The position numbers and the translations under genes were made by a program. The notes under the pieces were generated by a model. It was not told where the DNA came from, did not search any database, and saw only the letters and a program-made list of their open reading frames with translations. Shown here in pieces: positions 46,863-56,786 of a stretch of 64,000 bases of DNA. Position 1 is the first letter of the stretch. Each line of letters starts with the position of its first letter. Origin of the DNA: Rhynchopus euleeides (lineage: Eukaryota > Euglenozoa > Diplonemea > Diplonemida > Diplonemidae); assembly GCA_963210315.1 (NCBI GenBank), contig OY723248.1, positions 1,132,727 to 1,196,726 of the forward strand, in the 5' to 3' direction.

Positions 46863-49800
46863 TCAGCTGATTGAGGGTGTGATATGAGGGTTCTATCCAA
46901 CAAGGATATCAAGGCGGCACTTTCAAAGTCCTGCCAAGGACAGCGCCACGTGGGTGTGTGCTTCTGATATATGTTATGTCATCATGTGAACCCTCCCCAG
47001 CGTGTGCCAACATCCCTGACACGCTCACGAAAAGCATGACACGGAGAAAACAGGTGCCGAAACAACCTGCCGAGCACACGGGTGGTGCCACGTTGATCCA
47101 CGCAGCGATGTGACCTGTTCCACCACCTGGTCCGGCACCGTGACCGGCTTGAACCCCCCGTCCACGCCGCCCACAAAAAGCGCTTGGCATGGTTCACCTG
47201 GGGCCACGAGAAGAGGGGGGAGGTTGTCTCTAAAAACCACAGCGTGGACGTCGAGGGCCACCGCCACCCCACGGAGGGCCACCTGGTCCACGTCTTCGCC
47301 ACCCCCGGAAGCCAGCATACGCCCCGCCCACTCGTCGGGGTCTGAGAGGAGCAGACGGAGTGTGGGCGCTCGACGGACGCACACCACCGCCAGGCGCAGA
47401 AGCTTGTCAGCGTCGATGTCAAACCCCAGGTCACACGCCGCGGCCGTCACCGCCACCACCCACGTTGCTGGGGCCCCCTCCGCCACTGACCCACCCAGGG
47501 CGGCGACCTGTTCTGGCATCGTAAGAGCATTACCAAGCCCCTCTGCCAGGTCCTCAATAGCCACTCGCGCCCCTCCTCGCTTGTCTCTCCACTTTTCGAT
47601 GACGACAGAGGGGGACGGAGATGTCGGTGCTGCCTCTGCCCGAGGGACCGGGTCCGCCTGGGGCACAGGGCGCTCCTCATCAGGGTCAATGAACACCTCC
47701 CCCTCCCCACGCGAGTCAACCGAGAACCGCATGAAGTGGTCCGGGTTCAGGGGGGCCGCGGCCTCTGTAGCCAACGCCGTCCGGCTCACTGCTGCTGGTG
47801 ATATGGGGCCGCATTCAAGGAGTGTTCGACCCAGGATGTGGCTGTACGCGCTACTCACTCTGGTGGCGTGGCTCTGGGTGACCAGAACCCTGCTTCGCCC
47901 CGTCCGTTCTGCTGCTAGGCGGCCCAGCTTGCCGAAAACCTGGTGCGCCGACGGCCCCAGACCCCCGAAAGCCTCCATCGCAAAGGCCGCGAAAATCTGG
48001 CCAGATCTCCTGCAGGGATCACGATACCTCCTGTTCTTCTCTGCCTCCCCCGCTGCCGCCGCCGCTCCAGTAAACCTCGCAGCAGCTTGGACCACGGAAG
48101 CCGCGAGGGGATTGCGGATCGTCACGTCGATGACCCGCGGCCACACCCGGCGAGTGACAATGTCCCCGGGGCGCTCCTGGGAGTCCGGAAGGATGTGGAG
48201 CGTCTCCATCTCGGGGCTCGTACCCGCTTCCACCGCGAGCCTGTACAGGCTGTCCCGCACGACATCGTGACGCCGAGTGGGCCCACCCCCCACCCTACAG
48301 TTCAGCGCGTGGGTGCCGTGCGTGTCCATCTCTTGCCCACACCTGCCGCACTTGGCGTCTGGCTCGAAGAGGGAGATGCCCAGCCTGTGCCGCGTCACCA
48401 CAACCATTTCCTCTCCCCCGACACGCGTCTCTTCCGTCAGCTTGCCCGCATACGTGGCCCCTGCATGAGGGAGTGACAGGGACCGGTACCTGGCTCTGTC
48501 ACTGGCGTCTGCCCGCTCGTGCAAGTCTCGGTGGTGAACGTCGATGATGGCCAGGGAGAGGTCCTTCTGTTTCACCATCTCCGTGGGGCGGGACTCCGAA
48601 TCCACAGCATCCCCCTCGCTCACGTCGTTGTTGTAGGCCGAGCTCAGGGTGTGCCACGCCGCCGTATCCCAGGTGAACTCCTTGTCCAACTCCCGACATA
48701 ACAGATACCCGTTCTGCATGGAAGCCATCGCTGCGGCGTGCCAGTGCTCCGTAGAACGGCGTATACCGAGCCCACCCACCCGGACCGGCAGCGTCGCCTG
48801 TCGCATGGCGTCGTCCGGGAGAGTGTCGTCCGCCAGGCAGAGGATACGAGTCAGGCACTTCTCGACCGCCGCATCGCTCTTCGCCAGGTATTCCGTCGCA
48901 CCCCTATGTCCCAGTGCACGCATGTAGAACACCAGGCGCGCGAAACCCTCGCAATGCCGGAGGAGAGCAAGGGCCACTTGCCTGTCTTCGAGCGTCGCCA
49001 ACGCCTCAAGGTAAGGCGCGAATTCAGCCAGCTTCTCGTCCATGTAGCGCTCGCAGAACTCTCGCGACCCTATGGGCGTGCCCAGGAGGGTGAAATCGCC
49101 CCCCTCACGGTACACCACTCCCGGCTTGTCAGTCTCATCAGGGAGGCGAAGAAGGAACCCTTGCGCTTCAAGCTCGGTCTTCGAGAGGCGGTTGAGGTCG
49201 ATAAGCTCACACTTGTCCAGCTTGACCTCCAACCCCTTCTCCTTGCTCCACTTCACCACGAAATCCAGCGCCTCCTTCACGACTCCCGCTGGCCCCATCA
49301 GCACGCCGTCGTCCAGGTAGAAGACACTACCTCCACACCCTGCGAAGTGCCCGACCAGCATCTCAGCTAGCTCTTTAATGGCTAGGGAGAAAAGAAGTGG
49401 TCCGAGGGGGTCCCCCTGCTGAACTCCACACGTGGACTGGAAGACGTGCCCACTGTACGATAGTGTGGAGGGGGACCCGTAGCACCACTGTGCGAAAGGG
49501 AGGAGGCCCGGGATGTCTCGTTCAACCACCTCTAGGAACGCCTCCCGGTGGACAGAGTTGAACGCGTTCTTGAAATCGATTTTAAGAACGACAGCATCCC
49601 GGGGCCCACCACCTGCGGCTGTCGCCTTGGCGCGCTCCGCCCACTGTGCCACCACCGCTACACCCGCCTCGAGTCCCCGTTGAACTGCGACGCCCACCTG
49701 CTTCCCTTTCATCAGGATGCGCCGTGCTGCGTCTTTATGGCGAGTGGAGAGCAGCTTGGCGGTTAGCCTCCTCAGAGTCTCACCGCACGCTATCGGTCGC

Positions 49801-49894
49801 ACATCACCGTCGCTCTTCTTCAAAGCGGTGAGCTTGGCGCCTGCCAGGATCGGCATGATCTCCTGCGGAGCCCTGCCTGACGCCATCAGGTTCA
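46863..49894 (-). mobile_element. LINE H, restriction-like-endonuclease non-LTR retrotransposon, 5' part missing
   Basis: Minus strand. It contains most of an RT, a zinc knuckle, a restriction-like endonuclease, a C-terminal OTU-like region and a 3' untranslated region (about 46863-47024). The left portion of the protein is absent: at 49894 the sequence changes to the terminal repeat of a YR element. It is related to LINE E but well diverged. Confidence 0.85.
47025..49894 (-). pseudogene. LINE H protein, C-terminal ~955 residues (RT, knuckle, restriction-like endonuclease, OTU-like)
   Basis: It begins within the RT fingers (P-I-A-C-G-E-T-L-R-R-L). RT: K-I-D-F-K-N-A-F-N-S-V, G-V-Q-Q-G-D-P-L-G-P-L and F-Y-L-D-D-G-V. 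Then C-G-R-C-G-Q and H-A-L-N-C (knuckle), and the endonuclease outline R-P-G-D-I-V-T and V-I-D-V-T with a following lysine/arginine helix. The C-terminal 150 residues align with the second OTU-like domain of LINE E, but the G-D-C and H-Y positions are not kept (A-A-A-C-D-L-G and G-G-F-K-P), so this copy would not be a protease. The last residues run through the shared 3' segment. Confidence 0.8.
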
Positions 49895-50433
49895 TCACAG
49901 TTTACTGAGGGAATATGACCCAAGGCCATTGGCAGCAGACACCCCCATCCCCCTCATCACCCCTGACACCCCACAACCCCAATCCTGTTGCCTTTCCCCT
50001 CTCTCTCTCCCCCCATGTTGTGCCCATGCACCTTCCCGGGACACTTTGTACATATATTTAACACCACACCACACAACACCCCCTTCATCAGGGTAATCTC
50101 CCCGCGGCCAACACTCTTCGTCTTGTCCGCTTTCTTTTATTGTTACACTTTCACCTTCTGTTCCCACGCCTTCTTCCCCTGGCCAGTGGGCCTGCTCACT
50201 AGTCGGAGTTCCCAAGGTTCCTGCCCCCCTCTCCCCTCGGTTCCATGCCATCTCTCCCCTTCTCTATTCGGTCACAGGAATGTTGGCTTGCAGTCCGTAT
50301 AATTCTTGGGTTTTACACACAACCCCCCACACCTCAGGTAACGACAAGCTCCAACTTACTTTCTCCCACGGACTGCGCAAAGCCTTTCTCTTTTTACACT
50401 TCAGAGAAGCAGTCCGTGGGAGAAGCTCTTAAA

Positions 50434-51417
50434 ATGGAAGCGGTTACACAGATGCTCGACAGGCTCCACCAGCGCGGAGTGACCGAGATTGTGTACGAGG
50501 TCAGAGCATCCCCACAGGATGGCGACGAAATTGGGGGAGAGTACTCTCGCCACGCGGGGGTGCTGCGAAAAAATGAGGACAACACGTACACCATCCTCTA
50601 CACCCTGCCGTTAGAGGAACTCGATGAAGTCGAGCCCACGGGGTTGCAAGAATGCACCATCCCCGTGGTGGGGTTTGACTACGCCAACCTCAGATCGGTG
50701 CATGAATACGCGAGGAAGCAGACCAAGGCACAACTCGACCTCATGAGAGAGTCGGTACTAGACCTCGCCAAGGCGGTCCGCGAAGGCGCCAAGCAGGCGG
50801 GGACTGGGGGGAAAGCGGGAGGTGAGGCCGGGGCGGCACAGGCGCAACCGGAGGGGAGCAGCCCCCCTGCCCAGGACCCCCCCAAGCTCCCGACAATCGG
50901 GAACCTGCAGTCGGCCCTCAGCCTGCCCAACATGAGGCCAGCTTGCGTCTCCCAGTGGCAGGGGTTTTTGAAGGCAGGAGGGGTGGCAGCGGCGCGGGAG
51001 ATGATCCGAGACCTGAGGCTGCAGTTCGGGACATCGAACAAGGTGACCCACCTGAGCACGTGGGTCGCCCTCGCGCAGGAGGCTGCTGAGCGGGGGTTCT
51101 GGTCCACCACCGTGACCCAGATGGGGAACCAGCTGCTGCACGAGCTGGTGGTGAATGAGGCGTGGAAACAACACAGGATCCCCCGGGCGCAGGTGGAGGC
51201 GGAGATGCGGACGGCCGACACGGAAGCATCCGCTGCTGACCGGGCCATCGCCAAGCTGGCGGGGCGTGCACGCACGACGAAGGGGGGAAAGGGGGGCAAC
51301 GGTGGCCCTCCCCAGTCTTTTCCCCCCCCGAATCGGTATTCCCCCTACCCCCACCACACATTTCAGGGAAAGGGGGGAAAGGGGGGGAAACCCCGGGGCA
51401 ACACCAACTGGAATTAA
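50434..51417 (+). CDS. Gag-like protein of YR element D
   Basis: 327 codons from the ATG in AAAATGGAAGCG. Parts: an N-terminal segment (V-Y-E-V-R-A-S-P-Q-D-G), a helix with a Pro/Gly/Ala-rich linker, a W/L-rich helical domain (W-Q-G-F-L-K-A-G-G to W-V-A-L-A-Q-E-A) like those in B and C, and a Gly/Lys-rich basic tail ending G-K-G-G-K-P-R-G-N. Gag-like by position and composition only. Confidence 0.6.
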   Translation: MEAVTQMLDRLHQRGVTEIVYEVRASPQDGDEIGGEYSRHAGVLRKNEDNTYTILYTLPLEELDEVEPTGLQECTIPVVGFDYANLRSVHEYARKQTKAQLDLMRESVLDLAKAVREGAKQAGTGGKAGGEAGAAQAQPEGSSPPAQDPPKLPTIGNLQSALSLPNMRPACVSQWQGFLKAGGVAAAREMIRDLRLQFGTSNKVTHLSTWVALAQEAAERGFWSTTVTQMGNQLLHELVVNEAWKQHRIPRAQVEAEMRTADTEASAADRAIAKLAGRARTTKGGKGGNGGPPQSFPPPNRYSPYPHHTFQGKGGKGGKPRGNTNWN

Positions 51418-51558
51418 CACCGGCACTCGGCCAGGACATCATGCAGGCACTCGGCCAAATCACGGCACTCTGCCAAAAACTGGGACAGGAAAGGCCCCCC
51501 CAACCCCCTACCCCCCCTCCCGCCCCCCCAGAACATCGTCCAGAACACTCTGTCGGAG

Positions 51559-52506
51559 GTGTACACGCAAGCTGCGCCGGCAAGGACCCGGGCCAGGGAC
51601 GACCACACTCTGTGGGAAGCAAAGGAACGGCTGGAAGAAGTCATGAAAGAGAGCCTGGCGGAACGCACAATCTCCACCAGGGGTGGGCTATGGAAAAGAC
51701 TGGAAAGTTGGTGTGTGACAGCAGACCTCTCCCTACCCCCCTCGGAAGATGCAGCAGTTCTGTTTCTGGCGGGAATGACCCACTTGACAACAAGCACAGT
51801 CAAAAATTATGCATCGGCAATAAACGCAGTCGGTCTGCAGCAGGGGAATTGGTCCCCGCTCCCCCTTCAGGGCTATGCCAACGCACTGGCTCGTGCGACC
51901 CCCTTTTCCCCCCCGAAGCAAGCTGTCCCCGCAAAAAAGGCCGAAGTGACCCAGGCGGTGTTTGTTCTGTTCACAAGGGGGCACGAGGTGGAGGCGAACC
52001 TGTTGTTGTTTCTGTGGAAGACAGCCTGCCGCTACCGCGATGCGGCAGATCTCACGGTAAAGGATGTGAAACCCACAGCATGTGGAACACGACTCGTGGT
52101 GGATTTTTACAGGTCAAAGGCAATCAAGACGACCCCATTTGTGGATCGCAGGTTCGCAGTTGCAGCGGGGGCGGGTTTGGAGCGTCTGATTGCGTTCGTG
52201 GTGGAGAAAAGACAGACATGCCCCTTGGAATCCCTTCTGTTCGGTGTCCCCCACTCCCAATTTCTGCGCCTTCTCCGCCAATGCCCCAACTGCCAAGAGT
52301 GGACGCTTCATTCACCCCGACGGGGGGCCCTGCAATTTCTAGCCACACTGGCAGCCAACGGTATCCTCCCCCCCCAGGACATCCCCAGGATTGCCAGGCA
52401 CAAAACCGCGAACCCCATTCTTCCCCCCACCACCATGAGATACCTCGCGAACGTGAACGAGGAGGTGGCCCTGGCCCTCTCCCCAGAGTGTTGTGCCCGT
52501 CTTTAA
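51559..52506 (+). CDS. Tyrosine recombinase of YR element D
   Basis: About 315 codons; the first ATG is at 51643, so the true start may be there. Catalytic residues in order: arginine in T-A-C-R-Y-R-D-A-A-D-L, a lysine-bearing F-Y-R-S-K-A-I-K hairpin, H-S-P-R-R-G-A, a histidine in I-A-R-H-K-T and tyrosine in T-M-R-Y-L-A. The N-terminal half (L-T-T-S-T-V-K-N-Y-A-S-A-I-N) is typical of the core-binding domain. Confidence 0.85.
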   Translation: MYTQAAPARTRARDDHTLWEAKERLEEVMKESLAERTISTRGGLWKRLESWCVTADLSLPPSEDAAVLFLAGMTHLTTSTVKNYASAINAVGLQQGNWSPLPLQGYANALARATPFSPPKQAVPAKKAEVTQAVFVLFTRGHEVEANLLLFLWKTACRYRDAADLTVKDVKPTACGTRLVVDFYRSKAIKTTPFVDRRFAVAAGAGLERLIAFVVEKRQTCPLESLLFGVPHSQFLRLLRQCPNCQEWTLHSPRRGALQFLATLAANGILPPQDIPRIARHKTANPILPPTTMRYLANVNEEVALALSPECCARL

Positions 52507-52547
52507 CGGAACTTGGTGCCCCCCCCGAGCATAGTAGCCACTCCGGC

Positions 52548-54191
52548 ATGGGAAAACGGGTGTCCAGGGGTTCCCTTCCAACCCAAGAACAACTAAAAGC
52601 CCCGTTGCATTGCAAAAAAGTCCCTATTATTTCTATTCCTGAGGTACTTCGGATGGCCAAGGGGCCAGTGCGTGAAAGGATCAGCACACTGCTGGACATG
52701 ACAGCCAACCCCCAGGCCATGGCGCGGGAGGTCTCAGAGCAGAGCTGGACCCCGGCAACTGTGAAACCCAAGAGCCAGGCCTTTTCTTCTCGTTTTTCGG
52801 TGCAGCTGGAAGAGGCAGGGCTGGTGCGGAGAGCCCCGGACTTTGATTTTGGCAAGAGAAACCCTGTTCTGGCTATTTCCCCTTTCGTTGTCTTCGAAGA
52901 AAAGCAGGGGTATGGCCCACACGGGGGCCGACTGAGGCCCATCATGTGGACCAAAGACCACAACTCCCTCGCGGCAGCTTATGGATACCGCTGCCAAGTT
53001 GTTTTCCCCACCTCCCCAACAGTGTTGTCCAGGGTGGAATGCGAGTGCGCCTCCCAAAGAGACCTAGCGGCTTCCTTTTTTCAGATCCCCATTCCCGAAG
53101 AGTCTCAGAAATACTTCACATACCGTGATGACAAGGGGGAGGCATACTGCCTGACCCGTTTGCCAATGGGGGCGTCGTGGTCCCCAGAGTTGATGCACCT
53201 GATCATGTATGCACTTTCCCACTGCTATCTCTCAACCCCCCCCACGGCGGTATTCTCTCCCTCCCCATCTACATCCACTCCGGAACTGTGCGTTGACGTG
53301 TATGTCGACAACGTGCGGTACGCGGGCACCTGGGAGCGTGTTCGGGAGGCAACGGCGGCGTTTGACGTGGCAGCGAGACGCGCCGGCGCGACGATATCTG
53401 AGGCGAGCGACGGTGACACGGAGTACGTCTTCCTCGGGTTCGGCTTCCACTGCCGTCGAGAGGTGGGCGTTGGGCCCAAGGTGGCGAGGAAGCTGAGGGC
53501 GGCGCGGGCGGACCTGATGGCTCAGGGCGAGACGAAGCCGAGGGTTAGGCGGTGCGACTTGGAATCCTTGGGTGGTCGTCTGGTGTGGGCCTCGCCCCTG
53601 GTGGTGCAGCCTCTGGGCAGGTTTATCGACGCCATCATCGCCCTGCGCCGCAACAGCAACGCATTGAACCGTGGTGCACACCCGGACGAAGAAGTACAGC
53701 TCTCCGCGCAAACGACTGAGGCGGCGGTGCGTTGGATCGACGCTGCGCTCCAACCGAGGATGTACAAGGAGTTCACCGAGATGAGCCGAGGCCGGGGGGT
53801 AGAGATCTGGTCGGATGCTTCGGTGACGGGGTGCGGTGTTGTGGTGTCAGCAGGCGGCGCTCTTCGATCGTTTGGGCGACGCTGGACCTGGGAAGAGGCT
53901 GACGAACTGCCGGAGGAGCAGCGGTCGACGCGGATCGCGGTGCTTGAGGCACGTGCTGTGGTCTACGGCATGGAGGAGTGTGTCGGGGAGAACGCCTGGG
54001 GTGCCAACGTGAAGTGGTACCTTGACAACACCGCGGTGATCGGGGCGCTGCAGCGCGGGTATTCTCCGGCTCGGGCACTGAACAGAGAGGTGATGCGGAT
54101 CCTGGGGCTGACGTCATCATATTTCACAGCGGTGCAATGGGCCTACATCAAATCACGGGATAACCCCGCAGACAAGCCGAGCCGGAGGTAG
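52548..54191 (+). CDS. Reverse transcriptase-RNase H of YR element D
   Basis: 547 codons from the ATG shortly after the recombinase stop. RT features: R-L-R-P-I-M-W, D-L-A-A-S-F-F-Q-I-P-I-P, L-P-M-G-A-S-W and V-Y-V-D-N-V-R-Y-A-G. A connection follows, then RNase H: I-W-S-D-A-S-V-T-G-C-G, a glutamate in L-E-A-R-A-V, Y-L-D-N-T-A-V-I and a closing D-N-P-A-D-K-P-S-R. No integrase. It is closest in outline to the frame of element C. Confidence 0.85.
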   Translation: MGKRVSRGSLPTQEQLKAPLHCKKVPIISIPEVLRMAKGPVRERISTLLDMTANPQAMAREVSEQSWTPATVKPKSQAFSSRFSVQLEEAGLVRRAPDFDFGKRNPVLAISPFVVFEEKQGYGPHGGRLRPIMWTKDHNSLAAAYGYRCQVVFPTSPTVLSRVECECASQRDLAASFFQIPIPEESQKYFTYRDDKGEAYCLTRLPMGASWSPELMHLIMYALSHCYLSTPPTAVFSPSPSTSTPELCVDVYVDNVRYAGTWERVREATAAFDVAARRAGATISEASDGDTEYVFLGFGFHCRREVGVGPKVARKLRAARADLMAQGETKPRVRRCDLESLGGRLVWASPLVVQPLGRFIDAIIALRRNSNALNRGAHPDEEVQLSAQTTEAAVRWIDAALQPRMYKEFTEMSRGRGVEIWSDASVTGCGVVVSAGGALRSFGRRWTWEEADELPEEQRSTRIAVLEARAVVYGMEECVGENAWGANVKWYLDNTAVIGALQRGYSPARALNREVMRILGLTSSYFTAVQWAYIKSRDNPADKPSRR

Positions 54192-54207
54192 CGCAGGGGT
54201 AGCGAAG

Positions 54208-55130
54208 GGGTGTCGTTCGGCGCTGATCGCGCGGCTCTTCCGCTGCGTCCTGCGGCGACCTGCGTCTTTGGTGACTTCAGCCGCGCGCTCAGCGTACCCC
54301 TGCGCTACGAACAGTAATGGTAACAGAAGATCGTGCTGCCCACTCCCCACTCCCCTCTCCACCACACTTGTAGGAAGGCTAAGTGCCAAGAGGGCAAGGC
54401 TTGCCCGGAATGTGTTGCTGCGTACACTTAGCCTCCCTCACACAGGAACCGATGGGGAACTCTGGCCACAGTGGGCCTGCTCACTAGTCGGAGTTCCCAA
54501 GGTTCCTGCCCCCCTCTCCCCTCGGTTCCATGCCATCTCTCCCCTTCTCTATTCGGTCACAGGAATGTTGGCTTGCAGTCCGTATAATTCTTGGGTTTTA
54601 CACACAACCCCCCACACCTCAGGTAACGACAAGCTCCTGGCCACAGTGGGCCTGCTCACTAGTCGGAGTTCCCAAGGTTCCTGCCCCCCTCTCCCCTCGG
54701 TTCCATGCCATCTCTCCCCTTCTCTATTCGGTCACAGGAATGTTGGCTTGCAGTCCGTATAATTCTTGGGTTTTACACACAACCCCCCACACCTCAGGTA
54801 ACGACAAGCTCCAACTTACTTTCTCCCACGGACTGCGCAAAGCCTTTCTCTTTTTCCCTTCCCTCCCACCCGGGGTGTCGTTCGGCGCTGATCGCGCGGC
54901 TCTTCCGCTGCGTCCTGCGGCGACCTGCGTCTTTGGTGACTTCAGCCGCGCGCTCAGCGTACCCCTGCGCTACGAACAGTAATGGTAACAGAAGATCGTG
55001 CTGCCCACTCCCCACTCCCCTCTCCACCACACTTGTAGGAAGGCTAAGTGCCAAGAGGGCAAGGCTTGCCCGGAATGTGTTGCTGCGTACACTTAGCCTC
55101 CCTCACACAGGAACCGATGGGGAACTCTGG
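54208..55130 (+). repeat. Split direct repeats B-A-A-B of YR element D
   Basis: B at 54208-54471 and 54873-55130; A at 54472-54636 (shorter) and 54638-54872. The A blocks share TTCTCTATTCGGTCACAGG and GTATAATTCTTGGGTTTTAC with the left end at about 50260-50320. Confidence 0.85.
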
Positions 55131-55785
55131 GATCAAGTTCCTCCGCCGGGTGACTAATTTTTTGAACCGGGCGGTCCTTCGGCCGCCTGACCCTGTGCGG
55201 ATCCCCCCATCGGTCTGCCGGGAGTTGCGGCAGTGGTGTGTGTGTGTGGGGGTTGCGCGTGTTCCCCCCCACAGGAGAGTTATTCAGTCCACACCCCCGT
55301 CTTTTACTTGCTTTGTTGACGCCTCCCTCAAGGGTTGGGGTGGCGTCTTAATAGATTCCTTTACACAAGAAATGCAGGTCATTGGTGACTCGTGGACCGC
55401 AGCCGAGTCCCAGCTGCACATTAACATTCTCGAGGCGATGGCCCTCAACAAAACAGTGCGAGCCCTTCCCCGGTCTGTGTGCGGGGGGGCTGTAGAGATC
55501 TGGGTCGACAATACGACCGTGGCAGCTGTTGTGCGCAAGCGGCTGTGTGCCGCCTGCAATCTTATTAACAAGTCCGTCCTGGAGGCGGTAGAATACCTCA
55601 CAGCCCTCCAGGTTTTGTCTTTTTCCGTTGGATACGTCCACACCTCTGCCAATCCGGCAGATCTCCCTTCCCGTATCCCCCCCTCTTGCATTTCTTCTCC
55701 CGAAACCCGGGACCAGGTTTCACTTGCGGTGCGGCGCTTCTTCACTCGCGGTGGGGCAGGCGGAGACCTCGCCTCAACAGCCTGA
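55131..55785 (+). pseudogene. 3' part of RT-RNase H of the C-type element C'
   Basis: It matches 9679-10334 of element C and carries the RNase H region (F-V-D-A-S-L-K-G-W-G to P-A-D-L-P-S-R). It is a remnant. Confidence 0.85.
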
Positions 55786-56493
55786 ATTGGCGGTTGTCGC
55801 GGGATCTCTTAACCCCTTCGCGTTGCAAGTGAGGAAAAGCTGAACCGGAAGTCCCCCTTCCCCCTTCCCATCAACACCCCCACTACCCATTGCCTTTGCC
55901 TTTCTTGTCGTTGCGCACACACACCACCAGGAGAACTATAGCCGAGTCGACGTGTGTGTGCCCCCTGTCTGCGATAGCCCGGCCAAGGTATGATTCTCAC
56001 AGTTTACTGAGGGAATATGACCCAAGGCCACTGGCAGCAGACACCCCCATCCCCCTCATCACCCCTGACACCCCTCAACCCCAATCCTGTTGCCTTTCCC
56101 CTCTCTCTCTCCCCCCATGTTGTGCCCATGCACCTTCCCGGGACACCTTGTATATAACTTTAACACCACACCACACAACACCCCCTTCATCAGGGTAATC
56201 TCCCCGCGGCCAACACTCTTCGTCTTGTCCGCTTTCTTTTATTGTCCCACCCTCCATCCCCCGGACCTCGCCTCAACAGCCTGAATTGGCGGTTGTCGCG
56301 GGATCTCTTAACCCCTTCGCGTTGCAAGTGAGGAAAAGCTGAACCGGAAGTCCCCCTTCCCCCTTCCCATCAACACCCCCACTACCCATTGCCTTTGCCT
56401 TTCTTGTCGTTGCGCACACACACCACCAGGAGAACTATAGCCGAGTCGACGTGTGTGTGCCCCCTGTCTGCGATAGCCCGGCCAAGGTATGAT
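55764..56493 (+). repeat. Split direct repeats B-A-B of element C'
   Basis: B at 55764-55994 and 56262-56493, A between them, each matching the corresponding block of element C. One A-B unit fewer than in C. Confidence 0.85.
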
Positions 56494-56786
56494 TCCCTCG
56501 CTGGTCGTGGAGGGCCCGCAGGCGATCCCGATGGGTGGCCCGCAGGCCGCGCCTGGAGGTTCTCCTGCCTGCCTCCGTCCGCCGCTCGGAGGACCGGATC
56601 GGCGCCGGGCTGGACGCGCTGCGTCGGGTGAGTCGGGCGGAGCGAGGGGCAGAGGTGTTGCCGGTCCTGGCGTCGGCGGGGGCCCTGTCGGGCGGGGCCT
56701 GGGGGCTGGGGTTCCTGTCGCTCGCGTGTCTCGTCTGGGCTGGGGTGTAGGTGGCCGTGACGGCAGCGCGGCTGCGGGAGTCGGAG

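Larger units (their letters stand above)
50180..55130 (+). mobile_element. YR retrotransposon D (gag-like, tyrosine recombinase, RT-RNase H)
   Basis: Same gene plan as C, with different repeats. The A block (from GGCCAGTGGGCCTGCTCACT to about 50400) is at the left end and recurs at 54472-54636 and 54638-54872. The B block (GTGTCGTTCGGCGCTGATCG to GGAACTCTGG) is at 54208-54471 and 54873-55130. The arrangement A-genes-B-A-A-B is a split-direct-repeat pattern with an extra partial A. It looks whole. It sits inside a C-type element with no visible target duplication, as expected for recombinase-driven insertion. Confidence 0.85.
49895..56493 (+). mobile_element. Second C-type YR retrotransposon (C'), incomplete, with element D nested in it
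   Basis: Parts present: the left A repeat (49895-50179), the 3' part of RT-RNase H (55131-55785) and B-A-B repeats (55764-56493), all matching element C closely. Between the first two parts lies YR element D (50180-55130). The copy is broken. The close match to C suggests a recent origin for this family. Confidence 0.8.
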
